Source: Rubrivivax sp. (lineage in GTDB: Bacteria; Pseudomonadota; Gammaproteobacteria; Burkholderiales; Burkholderiaceae_C). Taken from it: a stretch of DNA of 58,224 bases. Positions 9,267 through 16,986 of this stretch are shown here, in pieces. Position 1 is the stretch's first letter, and each line of letters opens with the position of its first letter. The stretch is from NCBI GenBank assembly GCA_018780805.1, contig JADMJD010000069.1:1-58224 (forward strand), in the 5' to 3' direction. The notes beneath the pieces are model-generated. The model was not told where the DNA came from and searched no databases. It saw nothing but the letters and a program-made list of their open reading frames with translations. Both the position numbers and the translations under genes were made by a program.

Positions 9267-10322
9267 TCAGCGCTCGGCCTTCAACCGCGCCACCACGATG
9301 CCACCCGCGCTGGCCAGGCCGGCGCCGATGACCGCCGGATAGCGCGCCGGGTCGGCCACCACTTCCATCTCGGTGCTGCCGCTGCTGTCACCGCTGCCGA
9401 TGGCCAGGCGCAACAGGCCCACCGCCACCGCACCGGCCACGTCACCGGCGGTGGTGGCCTTCTCGCGCACCTGGGCAAAGGCGGCGCCGTCGAGCACCAG
9501 GCTGTGTTTCAGCGTCAGCGTGCTGCGCCATTCGCGGCTTTGCACGCCCACCATCACGTTGTCGACACGGGGCGCCGTGTTGCCACTGGTGGATGCCGTG
9601 CCCGACAGCCGGCCCAGGAAGCCGCGGTTGTTGTCACTCAGCTGCACGAAGCTCACGCGCATGCGCACCTCGATCAGGCTGGCGTTCAGCTCCTGCGACA
9701 AGGCGATGGTGTCGCCCACGGCGCCCACGGCCGAAAAGCCGGCGCCCATGTCGGACAAGGCGCCGAAGATGCTCTTGCCCTTGGCGCTGTTGCCACCGCC
9801 CATCTTGGCGAAGCCATAGATGCCCAGGCCCGGGGGGGACATCTGCATGCTGGCGTCGTTCAGGATGGACCCCGGCGCGCCGCTGGCCACCAGCCTGGCG
9901 TAGGTGGGCGAGGCTTTCAGCGCATCGCTGCCCAGCACCTCGACACCGCTGGCTTTCAGATCGGCCAGGAACTGCGCGTGCAAGGTGTTGGTGATGGCCT
10001 GGAAATCGGGCTCGCCCACCCCCAGCAGCTTGTAGTACAGCGACGATGTGGCCCGGCCCGCCGCGGCAAAACCGGAGGTCTGTGCGCTGACGTTGTCGGC
10101 GGTGATGAACTCCACCGCAAACACCGGAACGGCCACGCGGGTGATGCCTTTCAGCGCCCGCGTGTCGGCCACGTCGAAGGCGTTGCCGGCCACGGCGGCG
10201 GGGTCGAAGCCGGCGTCCACACGCAGCGGCGTGGTCTCGTCCTTGGCCTGGGCGGCCAGGCCCGCCAGCAGGCAGGCGGTGATCAAGGTGCGGGCCAGGG
10301 GGCGCAAAGTGCAGGGGTGCAT
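9267..10322 (-). CDS. Exported protein of unknown function
   Basis: About 351 residues from the ATG at 10322, which has AAGGA five bases upstream. The longer frame beginning at 10406 lacks support. The N-terminus, with LARTLITACLLAGLAAQAKDE, is a signal peptide. The mature protein is rich in Ala, Gly and Ser, has a central Gly/Lys stretch around MGGGNSAKGKSIFGALSDMG, and ends in a small hydrophobic segment (AVIGAGLASAGGIVVARL). No catalytic motif or known domain is recognised. It is divergent from the second PEP-CTERM gene across 371 bases. Possibly a periplasmic or outer-membrane-associated protein; function unknown. Confidence 0.75.
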   Translation of the reverse strand: MHPCTLRPLARTLITACLLAGLAAQAKDETTPLRVDAGFDPAAVAGNAFDVADTRALKGITRVAVPVFAVEFITADNVSAQTSGFAAAGRATSSLYYKLLGVGEPDFQAITNTLHAQFLADLKASGVEVLGSDALKASPTYARLVASGAPGSILNDASMQMSPPGLGIYGFAKMGGGNSAKGKSIFGALSDMGAGFSAVGAVGDTIALSQELNASLIEVRMRVSFVQLSDNNRGFLGRLSGTASTSGNTAPRVDNVMVGVQSREWRSTLTLKHSLVLDGAAFAQVREKATTAGDVAGAVAVGLLRLAIGSGDSSGSTEMEVVADPARYPAVIGAGLASAGGIVVARLKAER

Positions 10323-10693
10323 GGTGTCCTTGGGGTGCTCGGTGCCCCGCGGAAAACGGAGCAGGCCTTGTCTTGCAGCGCAGATTGGGCGCGCCAAAGG
10401 GCTCATGCCACCTCATCGGACCGCGATGCACAACGGACACCAGCCCGACATCCGCGCCGGCGCCGGCCACGGTGCCGCAGCCGGGCGCACGCTGGAACTG
10501 CTGGCGTTGGAAGACCCGCAGCCCTCGCGCGCCATCGCACGCCAGGCCGTGGCCCGAGCCCGGCAATGCTCCGTTGCGGCGACGAAGTCGCTCAGGCGTA
10601 GACCCCCTGGGATGACCGGACCGGGCGCCACGTTCAGCCCATCTTCATGTTGACTTCTCAGGCTCGGCACTCCCCTGGCCCGTAGGAACTTTC
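10323..10693. other. Non-coding stretch between divergent exported-protein genes
   Basis: 371 bases without a credible gene. It must carry the promoters for the unknown exported protein (left) and the second PEP-CTERM protein (right). A TTGACT at about 10649 could be a -35 element for the rightward gene, but no good -10 follows. I see no strong hairpin. Confidence 0.4.
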
Positions 10694-11386
10694 ATGTCCC
10701 ACCCGATCTTCCGCCCGTTCAACTGGGCCCGCAGCGGCTTGCAGGCTGCCGCCTTGCTCACGGCCAGCGCTGCGTTCACCGGCGCACAGGCGGCCGGCGC
10801 TGGCGAGATGCTGCTCAATGGCGACTTCTCTTTGACCCATGCGGCCACAGGCACCGGCGGCCTGGCCATCCTGCCCGACCATTGGGCCGGTCTCGCCGGC
10901 ACCACGGACAACGCAGGCGTGTGGGATGGGCAATTGCGCTTCAGCACGATGGGCGCGCACAACACCAAACACAAGTACTTCGTCAGCCAGACCTTCGACG
11001 CAGGCGACGGTGGCGAATTCATCCTGAGCTTCGACTATCGGCTCGGCAACCCATCGAACGGACGGTCCATCAACGGGGCCAAGGTGACGGTCGACAACTG
11101 GTACAGCACCCCGGCCGACCCGAAGCCGATCCCCTTGTTTGCCAGCACCTACGGCGCTGCAGGCTACGACGACAGCTGGCACCTGGGCACAACCTTGACG
11201 GTGACGTTCTCCGCCGGCCTGCACACCTTGTACGTGGGCACGATCGGCGCATCGGAGCAGAACGACCAGGCCTTCGTGCAGTTCGACAACGTGTCGTTGA
11301 TGCCGGCCGTGCCCGAGCCTGGCAGCGCGGCACTGCTGGCCAGCGGCGGCCTGCTGCTGGTGGGCTTGCAGCGCCACCGCCGCTGA
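10694..11386 (+). CDS. PEP-CTERM sorting domain protein
   Basis: 230 residues; AGGA lies about seven bases before the ATG. Signal peptide at the N-terminus (LQAAALLTASAAFTGAQAAG). The middle (LLNGDFSL, FVSQTFDAGDGGEFILSFDYRLG, VDNWYSTPAD, FVQFDNVSLMP) resembles carbohydrate-binding-module-like or jelly-roll beta-sandwich exported proteins. The C-terminus has the exosortase tag: VPEPGS, hydrophobic AALLASGGLLLVGL, basic QRHRR. It is likely surface-anchored or released after exosortase processing. It shares its sorting signal, but no obvious body similarity, with the protein at 5679-6509. Confidence 0.88.
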   Translation: MSHPIFRPFNWARSGLQAAALLTASAAFTGAQAAGAGEMLLNGDFSLTHAATGTGGLAILPDHWAGLAGTTDNAGVWDGQLRFSTMGAHNTKHKYFVSQTFDAGDGGEFILSFDYRLGNPSNGRSINGAKVTVDNWYSTPADPKPIPLFASTYGAAGYDDSWHLGTTLTVTFSAGLHTLYVGTIGASEQNDQAFVQFDNVSLMPAVPEPGSAALLASGGLLLVGLQRHRR

Positions 11387-11432
11387 CGCGCTGGCGGTCA
11401 GCCCGGCACCACCGGCACAACAGTGGTGTCGT
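11387..11432. terminator. Possible bidirectional terminator between convergent genes
   Basis: Two short inverted repeats lie at or near the end of the PEP-CTERM gene: GCTGAC/GTCAGC around the stop codon and CACCAC/GTGGTG just after. They sit between genes converging from both sides. Neither has a clear T-run, so factor-independent termination is uncertain. Confidence 0.35.
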
Positions 11433-12605
11433 TCAGAACAACTCGCACGCCAGCGTGCGCTCCACCGGCCAGCCCACGGCCTTGTCGATGCCGGCGTCGC
11501 AGCTCAACATCGGCGCGGTGGTGGAAATGCCCTCACGCAGCAGCACCGCTTCATCGTCGCCGGGGCCCAGGTCCATGGCACCCGTCAGGTTGATGCGCGT
11601 GCCCGGCAATCCCTTGTAGGCCAGCTCCAGTTTGTCGTTTGCGCCGTAGAGAAAGCCGCGGACGTTGGAGTTGACCGTGGCGGCGCTGATGGTCGTCAGG
11701 CCGAGCTTCACTTCGTCCAGGCCGCTGCTGCCGGTGACGTCGTAGTCCAGCGTGATGGACGGCGCGGCGCTGAGCATCTCGAAGCCGATCTTGCCGCCAC
11801 CCGCCACACCCACCGGCGCATAACGCACCCGGGCGGTGGACGATGGGTCGGACGAGATGACCTTGGTCTCCAGTTCCTGCATGTAGCGCGGCGCCAGGTC
11901 CAGGTTCAGGTGCTGCGCCTTGCTGTCCACCAGCAGGCTCACCTTGTTCAGGCCGGGGCCAAAGTCCAGCGCCATGCGGCCACCTGCGCGCACGCTGCCC
12001 TCTTTGTATTGCAGCTCGCCTTTCAGCTCGGTGTTGCCAGCCATGAAGGCCGTGCGCAGGCCGAAGTCCACATCGCGCCCAAAGGATTCCAGCTGCACCT
12101 GGATCTTCCGGGTGCCGGCGCCCGCCGTCACCTCGACGCTGGGGGTGATGGGCGCCGTGCTCTCGGGCGGCACCACCCACTTCACGTCGAGTTCGACGTT
12201 GCTGGCGCCGGTGGTCACACTGATGTCGAAGTCGTCAGCCTGGTTGACCTCGAACACCATGCGGTTGTTGCCGGCGTCGCTGCGCCATTCGATGCCGGTG
12301 ACGCCGGTGTAGACCGTGCCGTTGGGCACACCCTCCACCCCTTCGACCATCACCACACCGGGTGCCGGGCCGACCACAAACTTGGCGTCGGTGTTCATCG
12401 CCACGAACTCGAAACGCAGCACGCCGGTGGCGGGGTTCTGCGCCACGGCCAGGGCGCGTGCGCGGCCGTCCGGGCTGCCGGGCTGGGGCTGGGCCTGGGC
12501 CTGCACGAGGGGTTCGGTGTCGCCGCCACCGCCGCAAGCGGCGAGAAAGAGGCTGGCGATGCTGACGACCGCCGCCGCGGCCAGGGTGTGTCGATGCTGT
12601 GTCAT
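11433..12605 (-). CDS. Putative lipoprotein of unknown function
   Basis: 390 residues from the ATG at 12605, which has GAGGAG six bases upstream. The apparent extension to 12920 is not coding. The start MTQHRHTLAAAAVVSIASLF leads into a lipobox, LAAC, followed by GGGGD. This predicts cleavage by signal peptidase II and lipid anchoring of the cysteine. The Asp after the Gly run is too far from Cys to act as a Lol-avoidance signal. The body alternates beta-rich segments with no catalytic signature. One cysteine pair near the C-terminus (LSCDAG and LACELF) could form a disulfide. I do not recognise a family. Confidence 0.8.
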   Translation of the reverse strand: MTQHRHTLAAAAVVSIASLFLAACGGGGDTEPLVQAQAQPQPGSPDGRARALAVAQNPATGVLRFEFVAMNTDAKFVVGPAPGVVMVEGVEGVPNGTVYTGVTGIEWRSDAGNNRMVFEVNQADDFDISVTTGASNVELDVKWVVPPESTAPITPSVEVTAGAGTRKIQVQLESFGRDVDFGLRTAFMAGNTELKGELQYKEGSVRAGGRMALDFGPGLNKVSLLVDSKAQHLNLDLAPRYMQELETKVISSDPSSTARVRYAPVGVAGGGKIGFEMLSAAPSITLDYDVTGSSGLDEVKLGLTTISAATVNSNVRGFLYGANDKLELAYKGLPGTRINLTGAMDLGPGDDEAVLLREGISTTAPMLSCDAGIDKAVGWPVERTLACELF

Positions 12606-12697
12606 GGGATGCTCCTCCACCGCGAACAACTGTCCGCGTTGGCACAGAGGCTCATCCCGCCTGCGTGATACGTGCTTGATACGTGCTGGCGGCCGGC

Positions 12698-13678
12698 TCA
12701 ATCCGGCTTGATCTTGGCCCGCGCGATCACCGGCTGCCAGCGCTTCTGCTCTTCCGCGATGAAGCGTGCAAACTCGGCCGGCGTGCTGCCCACCACGATG
12801 GCGGCTTCGCTTTCCAGCAGCTTCACGGCCGCAGGTTCCTTCACGGCGCGGGCAGCGGCCAGGGCCAGCTTGTCGGCATGGGCCTGCGGCAGCGAGGACG
12901 GGGCCATCAGGCCGTACCACTGCGTCATCTCGAAGGCCGGGTAACCCTGTTCGGCCACGGTGGGCACATCGGGCAGCTGCGCCAGGCGCTGTGGTGTGCC
13001 GGTGGCGATGCAGCGCAGCTTGCCGGTCTTGATGAACTGCATCACCGCCGGGGCGCCCACGGCGGCACCGTCCAGCCGGCCGCCCATCAGGTCGGTCAGC
13101 TGCGGGCCCGTGCCGCGGTAGGGCACGTGCACGACGAAGATGCCGCTGGCCATCTTCAGGTACTCGAAGGCCAGGTGGCCAGCGCTGCCGTTGCCGGCCG
13201 AACCGTAGTTGAGCTGCCCGGGCTTGCTCTTGGCCAGCGCGACGAACTCTTTCAGGTTTTTCACCGGCAGCTCGGGCCGCACCACGTACAGGCTGGGCAC
13301 CTTGGACAGCAGCGAAATCGGCCGGAAGCTCGTGTTCGGGTCATACGGCAGCTTGTCGAAGATGTAGGGGTTCACGGCCAGCGTGCCGATGTGGCCCAGG
13401 ATCAGCGTGTGCTGGTCGTCGGCGCGTGCCACCTCGCCCATGGCCAGGTTGCCGGCGGCGCCGGGTTTGTTGTCGACGTAGACACTCTGGCCCAGCAGCT
13501 TGCCCATCTCTGCCGCGGTGGCACGGGCCACGATCTCCGAGCTGCCGCCGGGTGCAAAGGGCACGACGAAGCGCAGGGTCTTGCTGGGCCAGGCGGCCTG
13601 GGCCACGGCCAGGCGGGTGGCGCCCAGGCCGGCCGCGCTGACGATGAGCTGGCGGCGGTTGATGCGAAGCGTGTTCAT
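12698..13678 (-). CDS. Bug/TctC-family tripartite tricarboxylate transporter substrate-binding protein
   Basis: 326 residues from the ATG at 13678 (MNTLRINRRQLIVSAAG). The RRQL context suggests a twin-arginine signal, cleaved after AVAQA. The mature start WPSKTLRFVVPFAPGGSSE is the hallmark of this family: WP-K-I-VVPF-PGG-D/S. Conserved later motifs include YVDNKPGAAGNLA, VHVPYRGTGPQLTDLMGG and PDVPTVAEQGYP. These periplasmic proteins bind carboxylates or related small acids. No TctA/TctB permease lies nearby, which is common, as Burkholderiales carry dozens of solitary copies. Ligand unknown. Confidence 0.92.
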   Translation of the reverse strand: MNTLRINRRQLIVSAAGLGATRLAVAQAAWPSKTLRFVVPFAPGGSSEIVARATAAEMGKLLGQSVYVDNKPGAAGNLAMGEVARADDQHTLILGHIGTLAVNPYIFDKLPYDPNTSFRPISLLSKVPSLYVVRPELPVKNLKEFVALAKSKPGQLNYGSAGNGSAGHLAFEYLKMASGIFVVHVPYRGTGPQLTDLMGGRLDGAAVGAPAVMQFIKTGKLRCIATGTPQRLAQLPDVPTVAEQGYPAFEMTQWYGLMAPSSLPQAHADKLALAAARAVKEPAAVKLLESEAAIVVGSTPAEFARFIAEEQKRWQPVIARAKIKPD

Positions 13679-13721
13679 GCAGGTCTCCTCGTTGTTGTGG
13701 ACATTGTCGTGCTCAGCCGGT

Positions 13722-15620
13722 CTATTGCCCGCCCGGCACGGCCCGGCCGTGCTGCTGTTCATCCAGCACGGGCAAGCCGTGCTGCTGTTCATCCAGCACG
13801 GCCAAGCCATGTTCGTAACCCTGCTGCACGATGTGGTCGAAGCGGTGCCAATCCAGCATGCCCACACGCGTCAGCGCCGGGTTGAAGTAGAGCTGGGTCT
13901 GGGCCCGCGCTTCACGCTGGCGCGAGGTGCTGTAGAGCACCGTCACGTTGATCAGGTAACTCACGAGCGACGGCAGCCGGTAGCGGCGCTGGGCCTTGGG
14001 GCGCAGCTTGTCGCGCAGCAGCGCGGCGGTGCCGGGCACGGTGTCGAAGTCCAGCTTGCGCGGCTCCCGGCCGCTGAGGTCCACGCCGATGACACGCCCG
14101 ACGCCGCGCCAGCGCCGCATCACGTCGACCGGGAAGTTGTTGAAGGTGCCGCCGTCGCACAGCAGGTCGCCATCCACCACCACCGGCGGCAGCGCGCCCG
14201 GGATCGCGGCGCTGGCCAGCACGGCGCGCAGCAGCGGGCCGCGGCGCAGCAGCACCTCGCTGGCGCGCGAGTAGTTGCTGGCCACGCAGTAACAACCCTT
14301 CCACAGGTCTTCCATGTCCGCTTCGTGACCGATCAGGCGCAGCATGGCGTCACGCACCACAGTGCGCAGACGCCGGCCCTTGATGAGCGACACCAGCGGC
14401 AGCCAACTGAAATCGCTGGTGGGCTTGCGGCCGAAGGCCCAGCGCGTGACCTCCATCACCCGCGCAGTGTCCGCGTCGGACGCCACGATGGCCGCCATCA
14501 CCGAGCCGATGCTGGTGCCGCCGGCCACGTCCACGTCGATGCCACGCTCGCGCAGCGCGCGGTGCACGCCCAGGTGCGCCAGGCCGCGCGCGCCGCCGCC
14601 GGCCAGCACCAGGCCCACACCGTTGCGGCTTTGCAGCCGGGCCAGGCGCGCGATGTCGCGGTCCAGCGTGGGGCGGATGTGCAAATGGTCGGCCACCGGC
14701 CGGCGCTCGAGCCAGGCCGCGGTGTGTTGCGGGCTCTGGCGCTCGGCGGGGTGCAGCAGCACCAGCACCTCGGTGGCGTCGGTGCGCGGCGGACGCAGCA
14801 CCAGGCACTGGACCTCGATGGGGTGCAGCGCGGGTTGCGCGTCGGCGTTGGCCAGCAGCAGCAGCTCGTCGCTGTGGCGCGTGCAGCGCTGGGTCCAGGG
14901 TGTGGAACTGGCGTCGCTGATCAGCAGCACGAAGTCGTGCGCGGCCTCGATCTCGTCCAGGTGCAGGGCGATGCGCCGGTTGGCGTCGGTGTCGCTGTCC
15001 GGGCGCGCGGTGATGCCGGGTTCCCCCAGTTGGCTGTCCAGCGTGGCCGCGTCCACCACGGCCACGCGGCCGTGGGTGGCCAGCTGCGCGGCCAGGCGCT
15101 GCGCCAGCTGCGCGTGGTCCACGCCTTCTGAAATCGGGATCAGGCCCATCGTGACCGGGCGGTCCAGCAGCGACTGCTGGCCTTCGGTCTGCAGGCGCTG
15201 GATGATCTGGCGTGTCAGCGCGATGGAGGCCTGTGCGCTGAGCGTCAACAAGCGGGTGAACGCAGACTTGCCCAGCCGCACCAGCACCGAATCGCGGATG
15301 GCCACCAGCGTCGCGGAGCGGGGTTCGTCGGTGTACAGGCTCATCTCGCCCACCACCTGGCCGCGTGCAATCTCGCGCACCACACGCTGGCTGCCGTCGT
15401 GCTGGCGGATGCTGGCGCGCAGCCGGCCGCTGACCAACAAGTACATCGCATCGCCGGGTTCGCCCTGGGTCATCAAGGGCTGCCCGCCGGCGATTTCCAC
15501 CCACTCCAGGTGGGACCGCAGCAAATCCAGCGCGGCGGGCTCCAGGTCTGGCAAGGCGGCATGCAGGTGCTGCATCAGCAGCGTGTCGAGGTGGTGCGGA
15601 CGGGGCGTATCAGGTGTCAT
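13722..15620 (-). CDS. Patatin-like phospholipase with N-terminal cyclic-nucleotide-binding domain (NTE type)
   Basis: 632 residues from the ATG at 15620. Residues about 30-140 form a cNMP-binding beta-roll (GEPGDAMYLLVSGRLRA, GQVVGEMSLYTDEPRSATL). A linker of roughly 170 residues follows, then the patatin domain: oxyanion loop LAGGGARGLAHLG, nucleophile motif GTSIGS and catalytic Asp in the LCDGGTFNNFP motif (DGG). This is the architecture of bacterial neuropathy-target-esterase homologues, which hydrolyse (lyso)phospholipids. The extreme C-terminus has two nearly identical ten-residue repeats (GLAVLDEQQH, GLPVLDEQQH) from a 30-base duplication. It diverges from the cupin gene. Confidence 0.9.
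   Translation of the reverse strand: MTPDTPRPHHLDTLLMQHLHAALPDLEPAALDLLRSHLEWVEIAGGQPLMTQGEPGDAMYLLVSGRLRASIRQHDGSQRVVREIARGQVVGEMSLYTDEPRSATLVAIRDSVLVRLGKSAFTRLLTLSAQASIALTRQIIQRLQTEGQQSLLDRPVTMGLIPISEGVDHAQLAQRLAAQLATHGRVAVVDAATLDSQLGEPGITARPDSDTDANRRIALHLDEIEAAHDFVLLISDASSTPWTQRCTRHSDELLLLANADAQPALHPIEVQCLVLRPPRTDATEVLVLLHPAERQSPQHTAAWLERRPVADHLHIRPTLDRDIARLARLQSRNGVGLVLAGGGARGLAHLGVHRALRERGIDVDVAGGTSIGSVMAAIVASDADTARVMEVTRWAFGRKPTSDFSWLPLVSLIKGRRLRTVVRDAMLRLIGHEADMEDLWKGCYCVASNYSRASEVLLRRGPLLRAVLASAAIPGALPPVVVDGDLLCDGGTFNNFPVDVMRRWRGVGRVIGVDLSGREPRKLDFDTVPGTAALLRDKLRPKAQRRYRLPSLVSYLINVTVLYSTSRQREARAQTQLYFNPALTRVGMLDWHRFDHIVQQGYEHGLAVLDEQQHGLPVLDEQQHGRAVPGGQ
13749..13808. repeat. 30-base tandem duplication at the 3' end of the patatin gene
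   Basis: Two adjacent 30-base units at 13749-13778 and 13779-13808 differ at a single base. They keep the reading frame and duplicate ten residues at the protein's C-terminus. A degenerate third unit (GRAVPGGQ) follows before the stop. Confidence 0.9.
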
Positions 15621-15798
15621 CGGGCAAGTGCGGCCAAGGAGCCGCCGGACTTTAACCGCAGCGCCGTGCTGGTGCAGACCACGTACGGTGGCGGTGCAGG
15701 CGCCGCACCAACACACAGCTCGGCACGGCCTGGAACGGCCTGTGCAAGCGAGTGTGCGTTCTGCCGCCCCTGCACCCGCACACCAGGAGAAATGCGCC

Positions 15799-16221
15799 AT
15801 GTTGGACAGCACCGCCACCTTGTTTTCACACGTCAAACCGGCCGACACCGCCTGGCGCGGCGACGGCCTGCGCGACTTCTTCCTCTACCGCGACCTGGGC
15901 GTGGCCGACGCCACGCACGGCCAGGTGCTGGCGCAGCTGGTCAAGGCCAACAGCGCGCCCGAGGCCGGCACCGGCTGGCACCGGCATGAGGCCAAATTCC
16001 ACATGGTCTACATGCTCAAGGGTTGGGCCAAGTTCATGTATGGCGACCAGGAAACCCTGGTGTCCGCGGGCGATGTGGTGCACCAGCGCCCCGGCATCGT
16101 GCACTACCTGTTCGACTACTCACCCGACATGGAGTACCTGGAGGTGGTGGGCCCGGCCGACTTCGGCACCATCGATGTGCCGGCGCCCTGCCCTGTGCCG
16201 CAGCCGGCGCCCTGGGGCTGA
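15799..16221 (+). CDS. Cupin-domain protein
   Basis: 140 residues from the ATG at 15799, preceded by AGGAG nine bases upstream. The cupin metal motif appears as GWHRHEAKFHMVYMLKGWA (His-X-His plus later His/Glu positions) and the second half as GDVVHQRPGIVHYL. It is a single-domain, small beta-barrel protein, probably metal-binding and cytoplasmic, with no signal peptide. Single-domain cupins cover dioxygenases, isomerases and sensors, so no substrate can be named. Convergent with the GST gene, with eight bases between. Confidence 0.88.
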   Translation: MLDSTATLFSHVKPADTAWRGDGLRDFFLYRDLGVADATHGQVLAQLVKANSAPEAGTGWHRHEAKFHMVYMLKGWAKFMYGDQETLVSAGDVVHQRPGIVHYLFDYSPDMEYLEVVGPADFGTIDVPAPCPVPQPAPWG

Positions 16222-16228
16222 GCGTGGC

Positions 16229-16885
16229 TCAGAACTCCATGTCGAGCTCTTCGATCTCGTCGGGCTCGACCAGCGCGGCCTGTTTCCATTCCACCATCTG
16301 CGGCAGCGCCAGCAGCCGCATCGCGTAGGCACCGCAGACCTCGTCCAGCGCCACGTGGTAGGTCAGGAAGCGGGTGGCCACCGGCGCGTACATCGCATCG
16401 GCCAGCCCGGCTGTGTTGCCAAACAGGAAGGGCCCGCCGTACTGGCCCAGGCAGTCGCGCCAGATCTCGCAGATGCGATCGATGTCGGCCTGCGCACGCT
16501 CCCAGACGCGGAAGTTGGGTGAATCGCCTTTCAGGTTCATCGGCAGCGCCGCGCGCATGCTGGCAAAGCCGGAGTGCATCTCGCCGCTGACGGCGCGGCA
16601 GTGTGCACGTGCCGCACGGTCGGTGGGCAGCAGACCGGCCTGGGGAAACAGCTCGTGCAGGTACTCGCCGATGGCCAGCGTGTCCCAGACCGTCACCCCT
16701 TGGTGGCGCAGGCAGGGCACCAGGATGGAGGGCGACAGCAGCAGCAGTTCCTTGCGTGAATCGGCGTCGCCCGGTGGCACGGCCAGGGTGTCGAAATCCA
16801 GCCCGGCCAGGCGTGCGAGCAGCCAGCCGCGCAGCGACCAGGACGAGTAGTTGCGGCTGCTGATCGTGAGCGTGGCTCGTGGCAT
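16229..16885 (-). CDS. Glutathione S-transferase family protein
   Basis: 218 residues from the ATG at 16885. N-terminal thioredoxin-like domain begins ATLTISSRNYSSWSLRGWLL, with Ser residues in place of a Cys at the usual catalytic position. The cis-Pro segment SILVPCLRHQGVTVWDTLAIGEYL is present. The C-terminal helical domain follows (FGNTAGLADAMYAPVATRFL). It belongs to the group often annotated as GST in Burkholderiales and is cytosolic. The substrate is unknown. Its start faces that of phaZ across about 100 bases that contain a strong inverted repeat. Confidence 0.9.
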   Translation of the reverse strand: MPRATLTISSRNYSSWSLRGWLLARLAGLDFDTLAVPPGDADSRKELLLLSPSILVPCLRHQGVTVWDTLAIGEYLHELFPQAGLLPTDRAARAHCRAVSGEMHSGFASMRAALPMNLKGDSPNFRVWERAQADIDRICEIWRDCLGQYGGPFLFGNTAGLADAMYAPVATRFLTYHVALDEVCGAYAMRLLALPQMVEWKQAALVEPDEIEELDMEF

Positions 16886-16910
16886 GGGGGATCTCCTGCC
16901 CCCAGCGTGT

Positions 16911-16953
16911 GCAAGCCCTGTGCCACGGCGAGCGAAGCTGGCGCAGGGCTTGC
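16911..16953. promoter_or_regulatory. 15-base inverted repeat in the GST-phaZ divergent region
   Basis: Left arm GCAAGCCCTGTGCCA (16911-16925) and right arm TGGCGCAGGGCTTGC (16939-16953) pair with a single G-T wobble around a 13-base loop. It lies 26 bases upstream of the GST ATG and 34 bases upstream of the phaZ ATG. It could be an operator for a dimeric repressor or an RNA hairpin in the phaZ leader. Confidence 0.55.
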
Positions 16954-16986
16954 AAGCAAACGACTCCAGACCCCGCAGGAGACCCG

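Noticed and set aside
13749..13808. Tandem 30-base units as a CRISPR array
   Set aside because: The units are directly adjacent without spacers and lie in phase inside a coding region. The same holds for the lack of spacers at 37881-37940.
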